Shown here: positions 46,302 through 55,144 of the stretch, in pieces
Layout of the letters: every line of letters starts with the position of its first letter
Position numbering within the stretch: the stretch's first letter is position 1
NCBI GenBank assembly: GCA_963712485.1
Contig: CAVQID010000019.1
Coordinates: forward strand, 248,001 to 312,000
Reading direction: 5' to 3'
Length of the DNA: 64,000 bases
DNA from: JALORV01 sp963712485
GTDB taxonomy: Bacteria; Pseudomonadota; Gammaproteobacteria; Burkholderiales; Burkholderiaceae_F
The notes under the pieces: generated by a model
What the model was told of the DNA's origin: nothing
The model's input: only the letters and a program-made list of their open reading frames with translations
Database searches by the model: none
Position numbers and translations under genes: made by a program

Positions 46302-46829
46302 TCAATGAGCCAGCAGCTTCTGCAACAGTGCCCGATAGTCGAATTGGATCTTCTTCGGGCCCCGGTGAACAAAGAAGCCGTCCGGGCCGGGCTGCAGGGC
46401 GACGGCCCTGCAAAAAGTCTCGCCGCCGATCGCATCGCCGCAGCCAAAAACGGGCTTCATGCGGTTGACCCACACCTCGATCGACGTGTTGGCCCCGCTG
46501 TCGCACACACCGCCCTTGCGCGTCGCCGGAAGGCCGCCCAGTAGCCTCGCCATCGCGATGCCTTCGTCGCTGACCCCTTGCTCGATCCACGGGTGCAACA
46601 GCGCGCAGACCGGCGCCGGCGGCTGTGCGATCGCCGGTTGCGCGGCCAATGCGTCAACTAGCCGCTGAATCTGCGCCTGAAACGCTCTCGTGTCCGAGGC
46701 CGACAGCCCGCGGATCGCATGCGTCGGCACCTTGTCAATGCGCAGGCGCGCGCCCGACGGAACCTGCGCGTGGGCGATGACGACGATCGCGGCGAGCGAT
46801 ACAAGCAGTGCGAGCGACCTGTGATTCAC
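46302..46829 (-). CDS. Exported hypothetical protein
   Basis: A 175-residue protein from GTG 46829 (tttggagtcgcac in front) with a signal peptide (SLALLVSLAAIVVIAHAQ) and a domain with five cysteines, including GGVCDSGANTS and FGCGDAIGGETFC, and a C-terminal HRGPKKIQFDYRALLQKL. Probably periplasmic with disulfides. Family not recognised. Its TGA is followed in frame by the clostripain-like remnant. Confidence 0.6.
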   Translation of the reverse strand: MNHRSLALLVSLAAIVVIAHAQVPSGARLRIDKVPTHAIRGLSASDTRAFQAQIQRLVDALAAQPAIAQPPAPVCALLHPWIEQGVSDEGIAMARLLGGLPATRKGGVCDSGANTSIEVWVNRMKPVFGCGDAIGGETFCRAVALQPGPDGFFVHRGPKKIQFDYRALLQKLLAH

Positions 46830-46965
46830 GTGCGACTCCAAAGACCTTACCCGAGGCAAGGATATCGCGCAGCGAGACCTTGGAGTGCGCCTTCTACCGG
46901 CAGGTCCGGGACGCTCCCAAAAGCGCGACCGCGGCCCGACGCGGACATGGCTGCGCCGTCGGCGA

Positions 46966-48024
46966 CTAACTCCGAAGCGCCTGAGCCACGCGGCGCACGA
47001 AGCCCGCCGAGTGAGCCCCGTCGAGCCAGCGTGCAACGACCACCGCTGCGTTGTCCGGATCGATCCATACCATGTGGCCACCCGCGCCGAACATGAACCA
47101 GCTCGCGCGCGAGGCCTCGGCGAACAGGCGACCGTCGCGATTGAGCCAGCTGAGCCAACCGTAGAACGGTGCCACCGCGCAGGGTTCCAGCATGCGCTGG
47201 ACCCACCCACGAGGAACGACCGGCCGGCCCTCGTGCACGCCGCCGTCCAGCAGCAGCTGGCCGATGCGCGCCTGGTCGCGCGCGCTGATCCTCACGCCGC
47301 CGCCCCAGTGCGTGCCGCCGGGAACCGACTGCATGCGCTGGCCGTCGATCTCAACCCAGGCATCGTCGTAGCCCTGCCACTGGAAATCGCGGCCGCCGCC
47401 GATCGGCCGCAGCACGCTTTCGAGGAACAGCTCCGGCAGCGGCCGCCTGAAGAGATGCAGCAGCGCCAGCGAGAACTGGTTGATGCGCACGTCGTTGTAT
47501 TCCCAGTAGCTGCCCGGCGCGCGCAGCGGCCGAAGCTCGCCTTTCCGGCCCGCGGGTGGCTTGGGGTCGTGAGACACATGCCGGTAGTGCTCCACCCGGT
47601 CGGGCATGCCGAAACATTCACCCTGCCATTCGCTGGTCTGCGTCAGCAGGTGCTCCCACGTGATCGCGCGGTTGTGTGCCGAGTCGAAACCGGTCGGCAG
47701 CCGTTCGCTCACGCGCTCTTCCGGTTCGAGCAGTCCGCGCGTTTGCGCGATGCCGGCGAGCAGCGCAAGGTAAGTCTTCGCGACGCTGAATGTCTGGTCC
47801 GCGCGATCGGGTTCGCCCCAGGCGGCGACCTCCTCACCGCGCACACGGATCACGCCGGAGACGCCGCCGCGTGGATGCACCGGCCCGCGCAGGCGGTTGA
47901 ACGGCGGCGGGTCATCATGGTGGATGCCCCAATGCGCAACGTCGGCTGTCGGATCGCGCGGCCACGGAATCTCGTGCGACTGGGCGAATGTGATTGCCTC
48001 GCTGAAACGCTCTGTCAAGCTCAT
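46966..48024 (-). CDS. Serine hydrolase of the beta-lactamase/class-C fold
   Basis: A 352-residue penicillin-binding-protein-like serine hydrolase. S80-x-x-K83 is in TFSVAKTYLALL, the YxN motif is in YWEYNDVRINQF near residue 190, and the third motif is HWGGGVRIS. No signal peptide is seen, so a cytoplasmic esterase or DD-peptidase-like role is possible. It stands alone on the minus strand. Confidence 0.85.
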   Translation of the reverse strand: MSLTERFSEAITFAQSHEIPWPRDPTADVAHWGIHHDDPPPFNRLRGPVHPRGGVSGVIRVRGEEVAAWGEPDRADQTFSVAKTYLALLAGIAQTRGLLEPEERVSERLPTGFDSAHNRAITWEHLLTQTSEWQGECFGMPDRVEHYRHVSHDPKPPAGRKGELRPLRAPGSYWEYNDVRINQFSLALLHLFRRPLPELFLESVLRPIGGGRDFQWQGYDDAWVEIDGQRMQSVPGGTHWGGGVRISARDQARIGQLLLDGGVHEGRPVVPRGWVQRMLEPCAVAPFYGWLSWLNRDGRLFAEASRASWFMFGAGGHMVWIDPDNAAVVVARWLDGAHSAGFVRRVAQALRS

Positions 48025-48108
48025 GATAGGCAGCGTAATGAACGCAGCGCCAAGTCCGCTTCCGGGTCGACTCCGGCGATACGTTTGGAGTCGTTCGACG
48101 AGGAGTGC

Positions 48109-48306
48109 TTAAAGTGGCTTTCCGCGACGAGCAGCGACAACATAAATCGCGGCAATCCCGAGAACGCCCACGCTCGCCAGCGTAAGCCTCCAGTGGCCGT
48201 GGCCAGCACCCAGTAGCAAGCCGGCAGAACCGGCAACCAAAAGCAGGAGGGCGAAGACCCAAAGCAACACGATCTCAACAAGGGTAAATCTTCTCGATCG
48301 AATCAT
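48109..48306 (-). CDS. Small two-helix membrane protein
   Basis: 65 residues from ATG 48306 (TTG 48324 would add six). Two hydrophobic helices (IVLLWVFALLLLVAGSAGLLL, cited as VFALLLLVAGSAGLLL, and LASVGVLGIAAIYVVAA) and a basic start and end. Inner-membrane protein of unknown function. Confidence 0.5.
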   Translation of the reverse strand: MIRSRRFTLVEIVLLWVFALLLLVAGSAGLLLGAGHGHWRLTLASVGVLGIAAIYVVAARRGKPL

Positions 48307-48415
48307 GATCTTGATGGCCGACAACCTAGGGCTCGCTCAGTGCCGTTCCAGTGGAAGGCTTCCATGGGGACGGCTTTCGGGCAAATCGTCACAATCGCAG
48401 CATTGAACGCAAACC

Positions 48416-48997
48416 TCATTCGCGAGTCAGTTCTTCTTGCAGTTCCGCGAGCGTTCTCATTTCCTTGAAGGTGGTGTGCATCTTCGCGCGGGCAGGTCGT
48501 CCATCCGGAAAAAGTGAAAGGATCTCCTCCGTCGCGCTTTCCAGAACACACGGCAGCGAAAGTCCTTTCCACTCGAACCGCAGCACCGGTGGTACGTGTG
48601 TGGCACGGTCGACCTTCATCAAGCTCGTAACGTCGTTCGTCAATTCGCGCACGTCTCGGTCTTCATTGCGTGCGTCGAGGTACATTGCCATCGATAACAG
48701 TTTCGGTTGACCCCTCAGGAACTGGAGTGGCGCACCGGGCAAGCCCGGTACGGACTGCTCGGCGTAGATGTTCTGCTTGGAGAGTTTGTAGCTTCCGAGA
48801 AAGAACCTGATCGCAATCCTGCGTCCGGTCTGCGCGCTGTTCGGTTGAATGACGACCAGCTCTGCGCTGCCAAGCCTGGGTGGAAACAGGAAACTCAAAC
48901 ATCCCATACAAGCAATTCCTGAGTGCAGCAAGACGACGTTGACTTTGGGGCGAAGCGATCGTCGAGACCCATGCGAGAGACTGGAAGTAAGGGTCAC
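48416..48997 (-). CDS. Orphan contractile-injection (CIS) tube/hub adaptor, C-terminally truncated
   Basis: Up to 193 residues. The core from about residue 70 (KLSKQNIYAEQSVPGLPGAP, FLRGQPKLLSMAMYLD, APPVLRFEWKG-like VPPVLRFEWKG, GRPARAKMHTTFKEMRTL) matches CIS tube proteins (Afp7/PVC7-like) of extracellular contractile injection systems and related phage tails. In the family this is followed by a C-terminal LysM domain; here the protein stops just after ELQEELTRE, so the LysM is missing. The N-terminal ~45 residues do not fit, so the true start is unclear. No other CIS gene is nearby. Confidence 0.65.
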   Translation of the reverse strand: MTLTSSLSHGSRRSLRPKVNVVLLHSGIACMGCLSFLFPPRLGSAELVVIQPNSAQTGRRIAIRFFLGSYKLSKQNIYAEQSVPGLPGAPLQFLRGQPKLLSMAMYLDARNEDRDVRELTNDVTSLMKVDRATHVPPVLRFEWKGLSLPCVLESATEEILSLFPDGRPARAKMHTTFKEMRTLAELQEELTRE

Positions 48998-49372
48998 CGG
49001 CGCATCGCGCGCACGCTACGCCGGCAAATGGCACGAGGCAAGATCGATTCGGAGCCTCGAAGGAACGCCCGCTTTAGCGCGAGAACCCGCGCTGCCCGCC
49101 CTGGCTGCTGTTGGCTGGAAAGAGAAAGCACGCCGCTGAATTGCGCAACCCAGCGGGTCGGTCAGCGATCCGCCGCGGTGGTCAGAAGTTGATGGCGCCC
49201 GCGATCTCGTCTTGTGCTTGTTGAAACACAGCAATCCGGCCTGACTACACCCGAGTCTGCCGGTACCTTACCGCCGGCAGTCCGCGGCCTGCGCACATTG
49301 CAGTTGGCGTGTTTGCGCTGGCGTCGGACAATGCGAGCCTCGCTCCTGATCGCTCGCTCCGACCGACTCTGC
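48998..49372. other. Intergenic stretch with no recognised gene
   Basis: 375 bases between the CIS-tube orphan (minus) and the SLOG-like gene (plus). Several open frames exist, but none resembles a protein. Both neighbours start here, so promoters are expected but were not identified. Confidence 0.5.
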
Positions 49373-50113
49373 ATGCGCGTACTGCTGTTCAGTGGCCACA
49401 TGGTCGACCGGCCGGACCGTCTCACGCCGCGGTTTCCTGCGCGATTAGTGCCTGCGGCCCGCAGCGCGCTCGCGCGCCAACTCGACGGCCTGTCTGTGCA
49501 GGCGTCGGACCGGGCGGTGACCGGCGGCGCCAGCGGCGGGGACCTGCTCTTTGCGGAGCAATGTCTTGCGCGTGGCCTGTGTCTGGATCTGTTCCTGCCG
49601 TTCCGGCGCGAGCGCTTTGTCGAGACCTCGGTGCTACCAGGCGGCCGCGAGTGGCTGGGCCGGTTTGATTCGGTGGTGGAGAACCCGCGCACCGCGCTGC
49701 ACGTCGGGTCGCCTGCAAGTGGTTCCGAAGAAGATGCCTACGTCCACTGCAACCTCGCCATGCTGGAGCGTGCGATCGAGCTGGCGCACGGCCCGATCGA
49801 TCTTGTCTGCATGTGGGACGGCGAAACGGGCGACGGGCCGGGCGGTACCGAGCACATGGTCAAAGCGGTGCGCGCGCGCGGCGGACGCGTGCATTGGATC
49901 GATACGCGTGCGCTCGGCGATGCCGGAGAGCAGGCTCACGGCGATCAGCATGACGCCGCGAATCCGTCCGGGGCCGTGGTGGCGGCGCGCCGCGCGACGG
50001 CATCCTCAGGCGACGTCGCGCCTAGAGGGCGGGCCGGTCGGCGGAGTTCGCGGTCGGCGCGCGCGCTCGTCCATGTTCGCGTTGTGAAGCTTCGCGCGAG
50101 GCGCATCCGCTAG
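49373..50113 (+). CDS. SLOG-like Rossmann-fold protein
   Basis: About 246 residues from ATG 49373 (an upstream ATG at 49331 is also in frame). The strand-loop-helix pattern MRVLLFSGHMVD, GGASGGDLLFAEQCLARG, LDLFLPFRRERFVETSVLPG resembles SLOG/TIR-adjacent nucleotide-sensing domains (GxxGGADLLFxE). A later segment, LAHGPIDLVCMWDGETGDGPGGTEHMV, closes the sheet (cited in pieces: LVCMWDGETGDG). The C-terminal 60 residues are Ala/Arg-rich and disordered. SLOG domains sense nucleotides, often in stress or defence contexts. It is 47 bases before gltX on the same strand. Confidence 0.55.
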   Translation: MRVLLFSGHMVDRPDRLTPRFPARLVPAARSALARQLDGLSVQASDRAVTGGASGGDLLFAEQCLARGLCLDLFLPFRRERFVETSVLPGGREWLGRFDSVVENPRTALHVGSPASGSEEDAYVHCNLAMLERAIELAHGPIDLVCMWDGETGDGPGGTEHMVKAVRARGGRVHWIDTRALGDAGEQAHGDQHDAANPSGAVVAARRATASSGDVAPRGRAGRRSSRSARALVHVRVVKLRARRIR

Positions 50114-50160
50114 ACTGCGCGCCCTCGCGTTCCAACGTCCAGCGCAGACGCTTCGCACTC

Positions 50161-51564
50161 ATGGCCACTGTCCGCACGCGCATTGCTCCGAGCCCGACCG
50201 GCATGCTTCACCTGGGTACGGCCCGCACAGCGCTGTTCTGCTGGGCATTTGCGCGTCATCACGCCGGGCAGTTCATCCTTCGCATCGAAGACACCGACCT
50301 CGAGCGATCGACCGAAGAGGCGGTGCAGGTCATCTTCGACAGCATGGCGTGGCTCGACCTCGGCTATGACGAAGGTCCGGTACGCCAGACCGGCCGGCTG
50401 GAGCGTTACCAGGCGGCAATCGATCGCCTGCTGGCCGACGGCAACGCCTATTACTGCTATGCCAGCAGGGAAGAGCTGGATCAACTGCGCGAAGCACAGA
50501 TGGCACGCGGCGAGAAACCGCGCTATGACGGCCGCTGGCGCCCCGAGAACGCGCGCGACATGACGCCGCCGGTCGGCGTGAAGCCCGTGGTTCGATTCCG
50601 CAACCCGGACCGCGGCGAGGTTGGCTGGAACGACCTGGTCAAGGGACCGATCGCATTTTCTAATGAGGAACTCGACGATCTGGTCCTCGCGCGCGGCGAC
50701 GGCGTGCCGACATACAACTTTGCGGTGGTCGTCGACGACATCGACATGGCAATCACGCACGTGCTGCGCGGCGATGATCACGTGAACAACACGCCGCGGC
50801 AGATCAACATCTATCGCGCACTCGGGGCGACGTTGCCGCAGTTCGGCCACCTGCCGATGATTCTCGGCCCCGATGGTCAGAAGCTGTCGAAGCGCCATGG
50901 CGCGGTCAGCGTCCTGCAGTACCGCGAGGACGGGTTCCTGCCTGAGGCGCTGTTTAACTATCTCGCACGTCTGGGCTGGAGCCACGGCGATGATGAAAAG
51001 TTCTCGCGTGCGCAGTTGGTCGAATGGTTCGATCTCGAGCACGTGAACCGCGCGCCGGCGCAGTTCGACATCGACAAGCTGCTGTGGCTCAACGGCGAGT
51101 ACCTGAAGGAGGCCGACGATGCGCGCCTGGCACAGCTGGTTGCGCCGCGCATTGCGGCGCGTGGCGGCATTACCGCGAGTGCGCCGCCGCTCGAACGCGT
51201 CGCCGCACTGCTGAAGGACCGCGCGCGCACGCTGAACGAACTCGCCGATGCCGCGCTGCTGTTCTATGTGGAGTCGGCGGTCGATGCGGCGTTGCTGGCG
51301 GAGCACCTCCAAGGTGCCGGCCGCGATGCCGTGCGGCTTTTCAGCGAGCGTGCCGACGCGGTGGCGTGGGACCGTGCCGGCATCAATGCGCTGATCAAGC
51401 AGATCGTCGGCGAACTGAAGCTCAAGATGCCGCAGGTCGCCGTACCGTTGCGAGTGGCCGTTACCGGCCGGACGCAGACCCCGTCGATCGACGCCGTCCT
51501 GGAACTGATCGGGCGCGACGTCGTCAAGGCGCGGCTCGATGCTGCGCTGGCGGGTTTGGCCTGA
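50161..51564 (+). CDS. gltX: Glutamyl-tRNA synthetase
   Basis: A 467-residue class-I aminoacyl-tRNA synthetase that charges tRNA-Glu. HIGH-type motif: APSPTGMLHLGTARTALF (near residues 9-26). KMSKS-type motif: QKLSKRHG (near residues 240-247). C-terminal anticodon-binding region is typical of the family. Notably the two tRNA genes immediately downstream include tRNA-Glu. No clear operon promoter separates it from the SLOG-like gene. Confidence 0.97.
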   Translation: MATVRTRIAPSPTGMLHLGTARTALFCWAFARHHAGQFILRIEDTDLERSTEEAVQVIFDSMAWLDLGYDEGPVRQTGRLERYQAAIDRLLADGNAYYCYASREELDQLREAQMARGEKPRYDGRWRPENARDMTPPVGVKPVVRFRNPDRGEVGWNDLVKGPIAFSNEELDDLVLARGDGVPTYNFAVVVDDIDMAITHVLRGDDHVNNTPRQINIYRALGATLPQFGHLPMILGPDGQKLSKRHGAVSVLQYREDGFLPEALFNYLARLGWSHGDDEKFSRAQLVEWFDLEHVNRAPAQFDIDKLLWLNGEYLKEADDARLAQLVAPRIAARGGITASAPPLERVAALLKDRARTLNELADAALLFYVESAVDAALLAEHLQGAGRDAVRLFSERADAVAWDRAGINALIKQIVGELKLKMPQVAVPLRVAVTGRTQTPSIDAVLELIGRDVVKARLDAALAGLA

Positions 51565-51605
51565 CTTTCGGCACTCTCGGCAGGCGCGCCAAAGGCCCGG
51601 CTCGG

Positions 51606-51635
51606 TTGTGAGGCCTTTGCGAAAGTCGCTATACT
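51606..51635 (+). promoter_or_regulatory. Promoter of the tRNA-Ala/tRNA-Glu genes
   Basis: TTGTGA (51606-51611) and TATACT (51630-51635), 18-base spacer, followed by a GC-rich discriminator (tcgcggc) typical of stringently controlled stable-RNA promoters, 14 bases before tRNA-Ala. Confidence 0.7.
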
Positions 51636-51649
51636 TCGCGGCTTCCCGT

Positions 51650-51725
<76 letters not shown>

Positions 51726-51769
51726 CCGGACAAGCAAGCGGTCCGCGGCACGATCAGGATCGCACGCAC

Positions 51770-51845
51770 GTCCCCTTCGTCTAGAGGCCTAGGACACCGC
51801 CCTTTCACGGCGATAACAGGGGTTCGAATCCCCTAGGGGACGCCA
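51770..51845 (+). tRNA. tRNA-Glu (TTC)
   Basis: 76 bases, acceptor gtcccct/aggggac, anticodon loop ctttcac (anticodon TTC), T-loop ttcgaat, discriminator G and encoded CCA. Co-transcribed with tRNA-Ala and placed just after the gene for its own synthetase. Confidence 0.97.
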
Positions 51846-51851
51846 GTACGC

Positions 51852-51879
51852 AAACGGCCCGCCACAAGCGGGCCGTTTT
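51852..51879 (+). terminator. Intrinsic terminator after the tRNA operon
   Basis: aaacggcccgc (51852-51862) and gcgggccgttt (51868-51878), loop cacaa, then T. An 11-bp perfect stem; the run of As upstream would also serve the minus strand, for the convergent META gene. Confidence 0.88.
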
Positions 51880-51911
51880 GCATTGAGTCACCTTCCTGCC
51901 GCGGCTGCTGC

Positions 51912-52337
51912 CTACGGTTTCATCTTAACCAGCCGCGCGCGCACCGCGCCGCTGCCGTCGAGCAGCAGCAGTGCACCCTGGTCGTCGATGCGCAATCCGC
52001 GCGTGGCCTCTAACGTTTGCGCAAAGCGGCTTTCCTGCTCCATCAGGGCGGTCGCGCAGATTTCCCGCGTCGGAGCAATCGCACCAAAGCGCAGTCCGGA
52101 TGCATCGGCGAAGTAGGTCGTGGAGTAGGCATTGCAGCCCAGCGATCCGCCTGCCAACTGCCGATCGAAGAGCCGCAGCGTGCTGCGGCCGGCATCGGCC
52201 ACGGGCTTGCCGTCGATCGCAGCAAGTCGCCATCCGGTGCCCTCGAGTCGCTCAGGCGGTGCGACGCTGGTCGATGCGCAGCCTGCCAATCCAAGCGCGA
52301 CGAACGCCGCGGCCCATCGACCCAAGTGTCCGGACAT
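51912..52337 (-). CDS. META-domain lipoprotein (HslJ-like)
   Basis: A 141-residue outer-envelope lipoprotein with signal ALGLAGCAST and a META domain (GTGWRLAAIDGKPV, LGCNAYSTTYFADAS, TREICATALMEQESRF, LLLLDGSG). META proteins such as HslJ are linked to heat shock and novobiocin resistance; molecular role unknown. Start ATG 52337 gives the lipobox. Alone on the minus strand. Confidence 0.85.
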   Translation of the reverse strand: MSGHLGRWAAAFVALGLAGCASTSVAPPERLEGTGWRLAAIDGKPVADAGRSTLRLFDRQLAGGSLGCNAYSTTYFADASGLRFGAIAPTREICATALMEQESRFAQTLEATRGLRIDDQGALLLLDGSGAVRARLVKMKP

Positions 52338-52477
52338 GAAGTACTCCGTGGTTGGTTTGATGTCAGTTCCGCCGCCGCCAGCGGCGCCGATGGATCTGCA
52401 CGTTTTGGGGTTTGTCAGCATTCTAAGTTCGCTCCGCGACGCTACGCTGTCTACTTTGATGGAGGAGACACGCGACG

Positions 52478-53350
52478 ATGGACGATCGTGAACTGTGCAC
52501 CGCCGATTCCGAGTTCAACAGTCTGCAACCGCCGTTTCATCTGACTCGCCGGGGATTTGTAATGACGACGCTGGGAGTCGGCTTTGCCGCGGCAGCGCTG
52601 CCAGTGCAGGCGCAGACCGTGATCACGACGGACACCCAGGGTCTGACAGCCGGCGAGGTGAAGATTCCGGTCAAGGACGGCGAGATGCCGGCGTATCGCG
52701 CGCAGCCGGCGGGCAAAGCGAATCTGCCGACGGTGCTGGTGGTTCAGGAGATCTTCGGCGTGCACGAGCACATCAAGGACGTGTGCCGCCGCCTGGCGAA
52801 GCTCGGTTATCTGGCGGTCGCGCCCGAACTGTATGCGCGCCATGGCGATGTGTCGTCGATGAGCGTTGCGGACATCCTCGCCAAGGTTGTGCCCAAGGTG
52901 TCTGACGATCAGGTGATGGCCGACCTGGACGCCGCTGCAGCGTGGGCTGCAGGGCACGGCGGTGGGGGTCCGCTCGGCATCACCGGATTCTGCTGGGGGG
53001 GTCGCATCGTCTGGATCTACGCGGCGCACAACCCGGCGCTTGCAGCCGGCGTGGCGTGGTACGGCGCGTTGGCAGCGGGCCGTTACCCAGTCGGAGCGAT
53101 CGACGTCGCCAAAGGCATCAAGGCGCCGATACTGGGGCTCTACGGAGCGGCAGACGGTGGCATCCCGATCGACACGGTCGAGAAGATGCGTGCTGCACTG
53201 AAATCAGCCGGCAACATACGCAGCGAAATCATCGTGTATCCGGACACGCCGCATGCCTTTCACGCGGACTACCGACCGAGCTATCGCAAGGAGGCCGCGC
53301 TGGACGGCTGGCAGCGGCTAACCGCCTGGTTCGCGCAGTACCTGGTCTGA
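52478..53350 (+). CDS. Dienelactone hydrolase-family protein with Tat signal
   Basis: A 290-residue alpha/beta hydrolase. N-terminal Tat signal (LTRRGFVMTTLGVGFAA) sends the folded enzyme across the inner membrane. Catalytic triad: C172 in GITGFCWGGR, D in LYGAADGGIPID and H in YPDTPHAFHADYRPSY. Carboxymethylenebutenolidase-like; natural substrate unknown. A terminator follows. Confidence 0.92.
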   Translation: MDDRELCTADSEFNSLQPPFHLTRRGFVMTTLGVGFAAAALPVQAQTVITTDTQGLTAGEVKIPVKDGEMPAYRAQPAGKANLPTVLVVQEIFGVHEHIKDVCRRLAKLGYLAVAPELYARHGDVSSMSVADILAKVVPKVSDDQVMADLDAAAAWAAGHGGGGPLGITGFCWGGRIVWIYAAHNPALAAGVAWYGALAAGRYPVGAIDVAKGIKAPILGLYGAADGGIPIDTVEKMRAALKSAGNIRSEIIVYPDTPHAFHADYRPSYRKEAALDGWQRLTAWFAQYLV

Positions 53351-53400
53351 TCCGGCCCGGAGGGCTTGACAGCCCTGCTACGCTTTCGGCCAAGAGGGTG

Positions 53401-53427
53401 AAGGGGCGCGCTCAGTCGCGCCCCTTT
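53401..53427 (+). terminator. Intrinsic terminator after the hydrolase gene
   Basis: aaggggcgcg (53401-53410), loop ctcagt, cgcgcccctt (53417-53426), then T. Perfect 10-bp stem with a short T-run. Confidence 0.75.
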
Positions 53428-53488
53428 GCATTGATCCCAACTTCGGCGAAGCCTGAATGCGACCCCGGCGTAAGCACGGACCCGTGAA

Positions 53489-54268
53489 ATGAGCACGCTC
53501 GGCTACATCATCGCCGCGAACCTGATATCCACCGTGCTGTCGATCGGCCTGGCGGCAATACTCAGCTTTCGCTACCTCGCTCGGGTCATCGATCGCCTGG
53601 TTCCCGTTTCCGCGGGGCTGCTGCTCGCGACGGCCGTGACGCACCTGCTGCCGGAAGCATTCCATAGCGAGGCAGATCCGCACGCGCTCGGCTGGGCGCT
53701 GCTCGCCGGCATCCTCGGACTGTTCCTGCTGGAAAAGCTGTCGCTGATCCATCACACGCATCATCACGAGGGCGATCATCACCACCATGAGCACGGCCAC
53801 GATGCGCACGAAGCCGGCCGCGGTGGTGTGCCGATCCTCATCGGCGATGCATTCCACAATTTCGCCGACGGCGTTGTCATCGCCGGCGCCTTCATTGTTG
53901 ACACGCAACTGGGCTTCGTCGCAACGCTCGCCGTGATGGCGCACGAAATCCCGCATGAAATCGGCGACTTCATGATTCTTCTGAACGCAGGGTTCGCGCG
54001 CAGTCGGGCGTTCCTGTTCAATCTGATTTCCGGACTCTCAGCCGTCCTCGGCGGCATCATCGGCTACTTCGTGCTGGATACGATGCAGGCACTCCTGCCG
54101 TATGCATTGACGATCGCGGCTTCGAGTTTCATCTACATCGCGCTTTCTGACCTGTTGCCGGAAATGATGCGACGATCATCGCTGGCCAAGTCGCTGCCCG
54201 AAGTCGGGCTCGTGCTCGTGGGCGTTGCGATCGCTGCCGTGGCCACCGGTGCGCTTAACGCGCACTAA
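53489..54268 (+). CDS. ZIP-family divalent metal transporter
   Basis: A 259-residue inner-membrane transporter that probably imports zinc, iron or related metals. Eight predicted helices, a His-rich cytoplasmic loop (HHTHHHEGDHHHHEHGHD) between TM3 and TM4, the TM4 motif GDAFHNFADGVVIAGAF and the TM5 motif MAHEIPHEIGDF. It lies downstream of a terminator, transcribed alone. The metal is unknown; the sulfurtransferase is convergent. Confidence 0.92.
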   Translation: MSTLGYIIAANLISTVLSIGLAAILSFRYLARVIDRLVPVSAGLLLATAVTHLLPEAFHSEADPHALGWALLAGILGLFLLEKLSLIHHTHHHEGDHHHHEHGHDAHEAGRGGVPILIGDAFHNFADGVVIAGAFIVDTQLGFVATLAVMAHEIPHEIGDFMILLNAGFARSRAFLFNLISGLSAVLGGIIGYFVLDTMQALLPYALTIAASSFIYIALSDLLPEMMRRSSLAKSLPEVGLVLVGVAIAAVATGALNAH

Positions 54269-54279
54269 CACCGCTTCTG

Positions 54280-55134
54280 TCAGGGCACGGCACCGGTGCG
54301 CACCGGGCGCGACGGGTCCGCAATCCACTCGCTCCACGAACCGGCATAGAGCGCCGAGCCCGCGACTCCTGCCACATCCATCGCCAGGACGTTATGGCAC
54401 GCGGTGACTCCCGAGCCACACTGGTGCACGATCAATTCGGGCGCATGCGTCTGAAGCAACGAGTCGAATTCCGCGCGCAACTGCTCGGGTGATTTGAAGC
54501 GCTGCTCCGGCGTCAGGTTCTGCGTCCAGGGACGATTGAGCGCGCCGGGAATGTGGCCGGCGACCGGGTCTATCGGATCCTGTTCACCGCGGTAGCGTTC
54601 CGCCAGGCGCGCATCGAGGATCAGCCGGTTCCGTTCGGCCAGCGACTTCAGTACCTCGGGCGCTCCCACCAGAGAAACCAGCGACGTCGTTTCGGTGAAC
54701 GACCCGCGTTGGGGTGTGGCCGACGCGGTCTCGACGGCGCCGCCGATCGCAAGCCAGGCCGGCCAACCGCCGTCGAGCACTGCCACGACCGAATGACCGA
54801 GCCAGCGCGCCAGCCACCAGAGCCGCGCCGCGAACTGACCGCCCTGGCCGTCGTAGGCGATGATCTGCGTCGTGTTGTTCACACCCCAGGCACGGAAACG
54901 TTCGATCAGCGCGGCTCGCGGCGGAAGCGGATGGCGTCCGTTGGTGCCGGTCTTGGCGCCGGAAAGATCGGTGTCGATGCCAGCGAACTGCGCCCCCGGA
55001 ATGTGCCCCGAGCGGTAAGCGCGAATGCCAGCTTCCTGATCGAAGAGATCGTGCCGCACATCGAAGATCTGCCAATCCGGATCGCCCAGATGTTGCAGCA
55101 GTTCATCGGCGGAAATCAGTGTCGTGTAGGTCAT
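54280..55134 (-). CDS. Sulfurtransferase, 3-mercaptopyruvate/thiosulfate type
   Basis: A 284-residue two-domain rhodanese. The active-site loop CGSGVTA (near residue 236) is the 3-mercaptopyruvate sulfurtransferase type (SseA-like). IFDVRHDLFD and AGHIPGALNRPW are rhodanese signatures. It transfers sulfane sulfur to a thiophilic acceptor such as cyanide or thiols. It is followed on the same strand by nothing, and preceded by the EamA gene at a 10-base gap, so they form an operon. Confidence 0.93.
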   Translation of the reverse strand: MTYTTLISADELLQHLGDPDWQIFDVRHDLFDQEAGIRAYRSGHIPGAQFAGIDTDLSGAKTGTNGRHPLPPRAALIERFRAWGVNNTTQIIAYDGQGGQFAARLWWLARWLGHSVVAVLDGGWPAWLAIGGAVETASATPQRGSFTETTSLVSLVGAPEVLKSLAERNRLILDARLAERYRGEQDPIDPVAGHIPGALNRPWTQNLTPEQRFKSPEQLRAEFDSLLQTHAPELIVHQCGSGVTACHNVLAMDVAGVAGSALYAGSWSEWIADPSRPVRTGAVP

Positions 55135-55144
55135 GATGGCCAGA

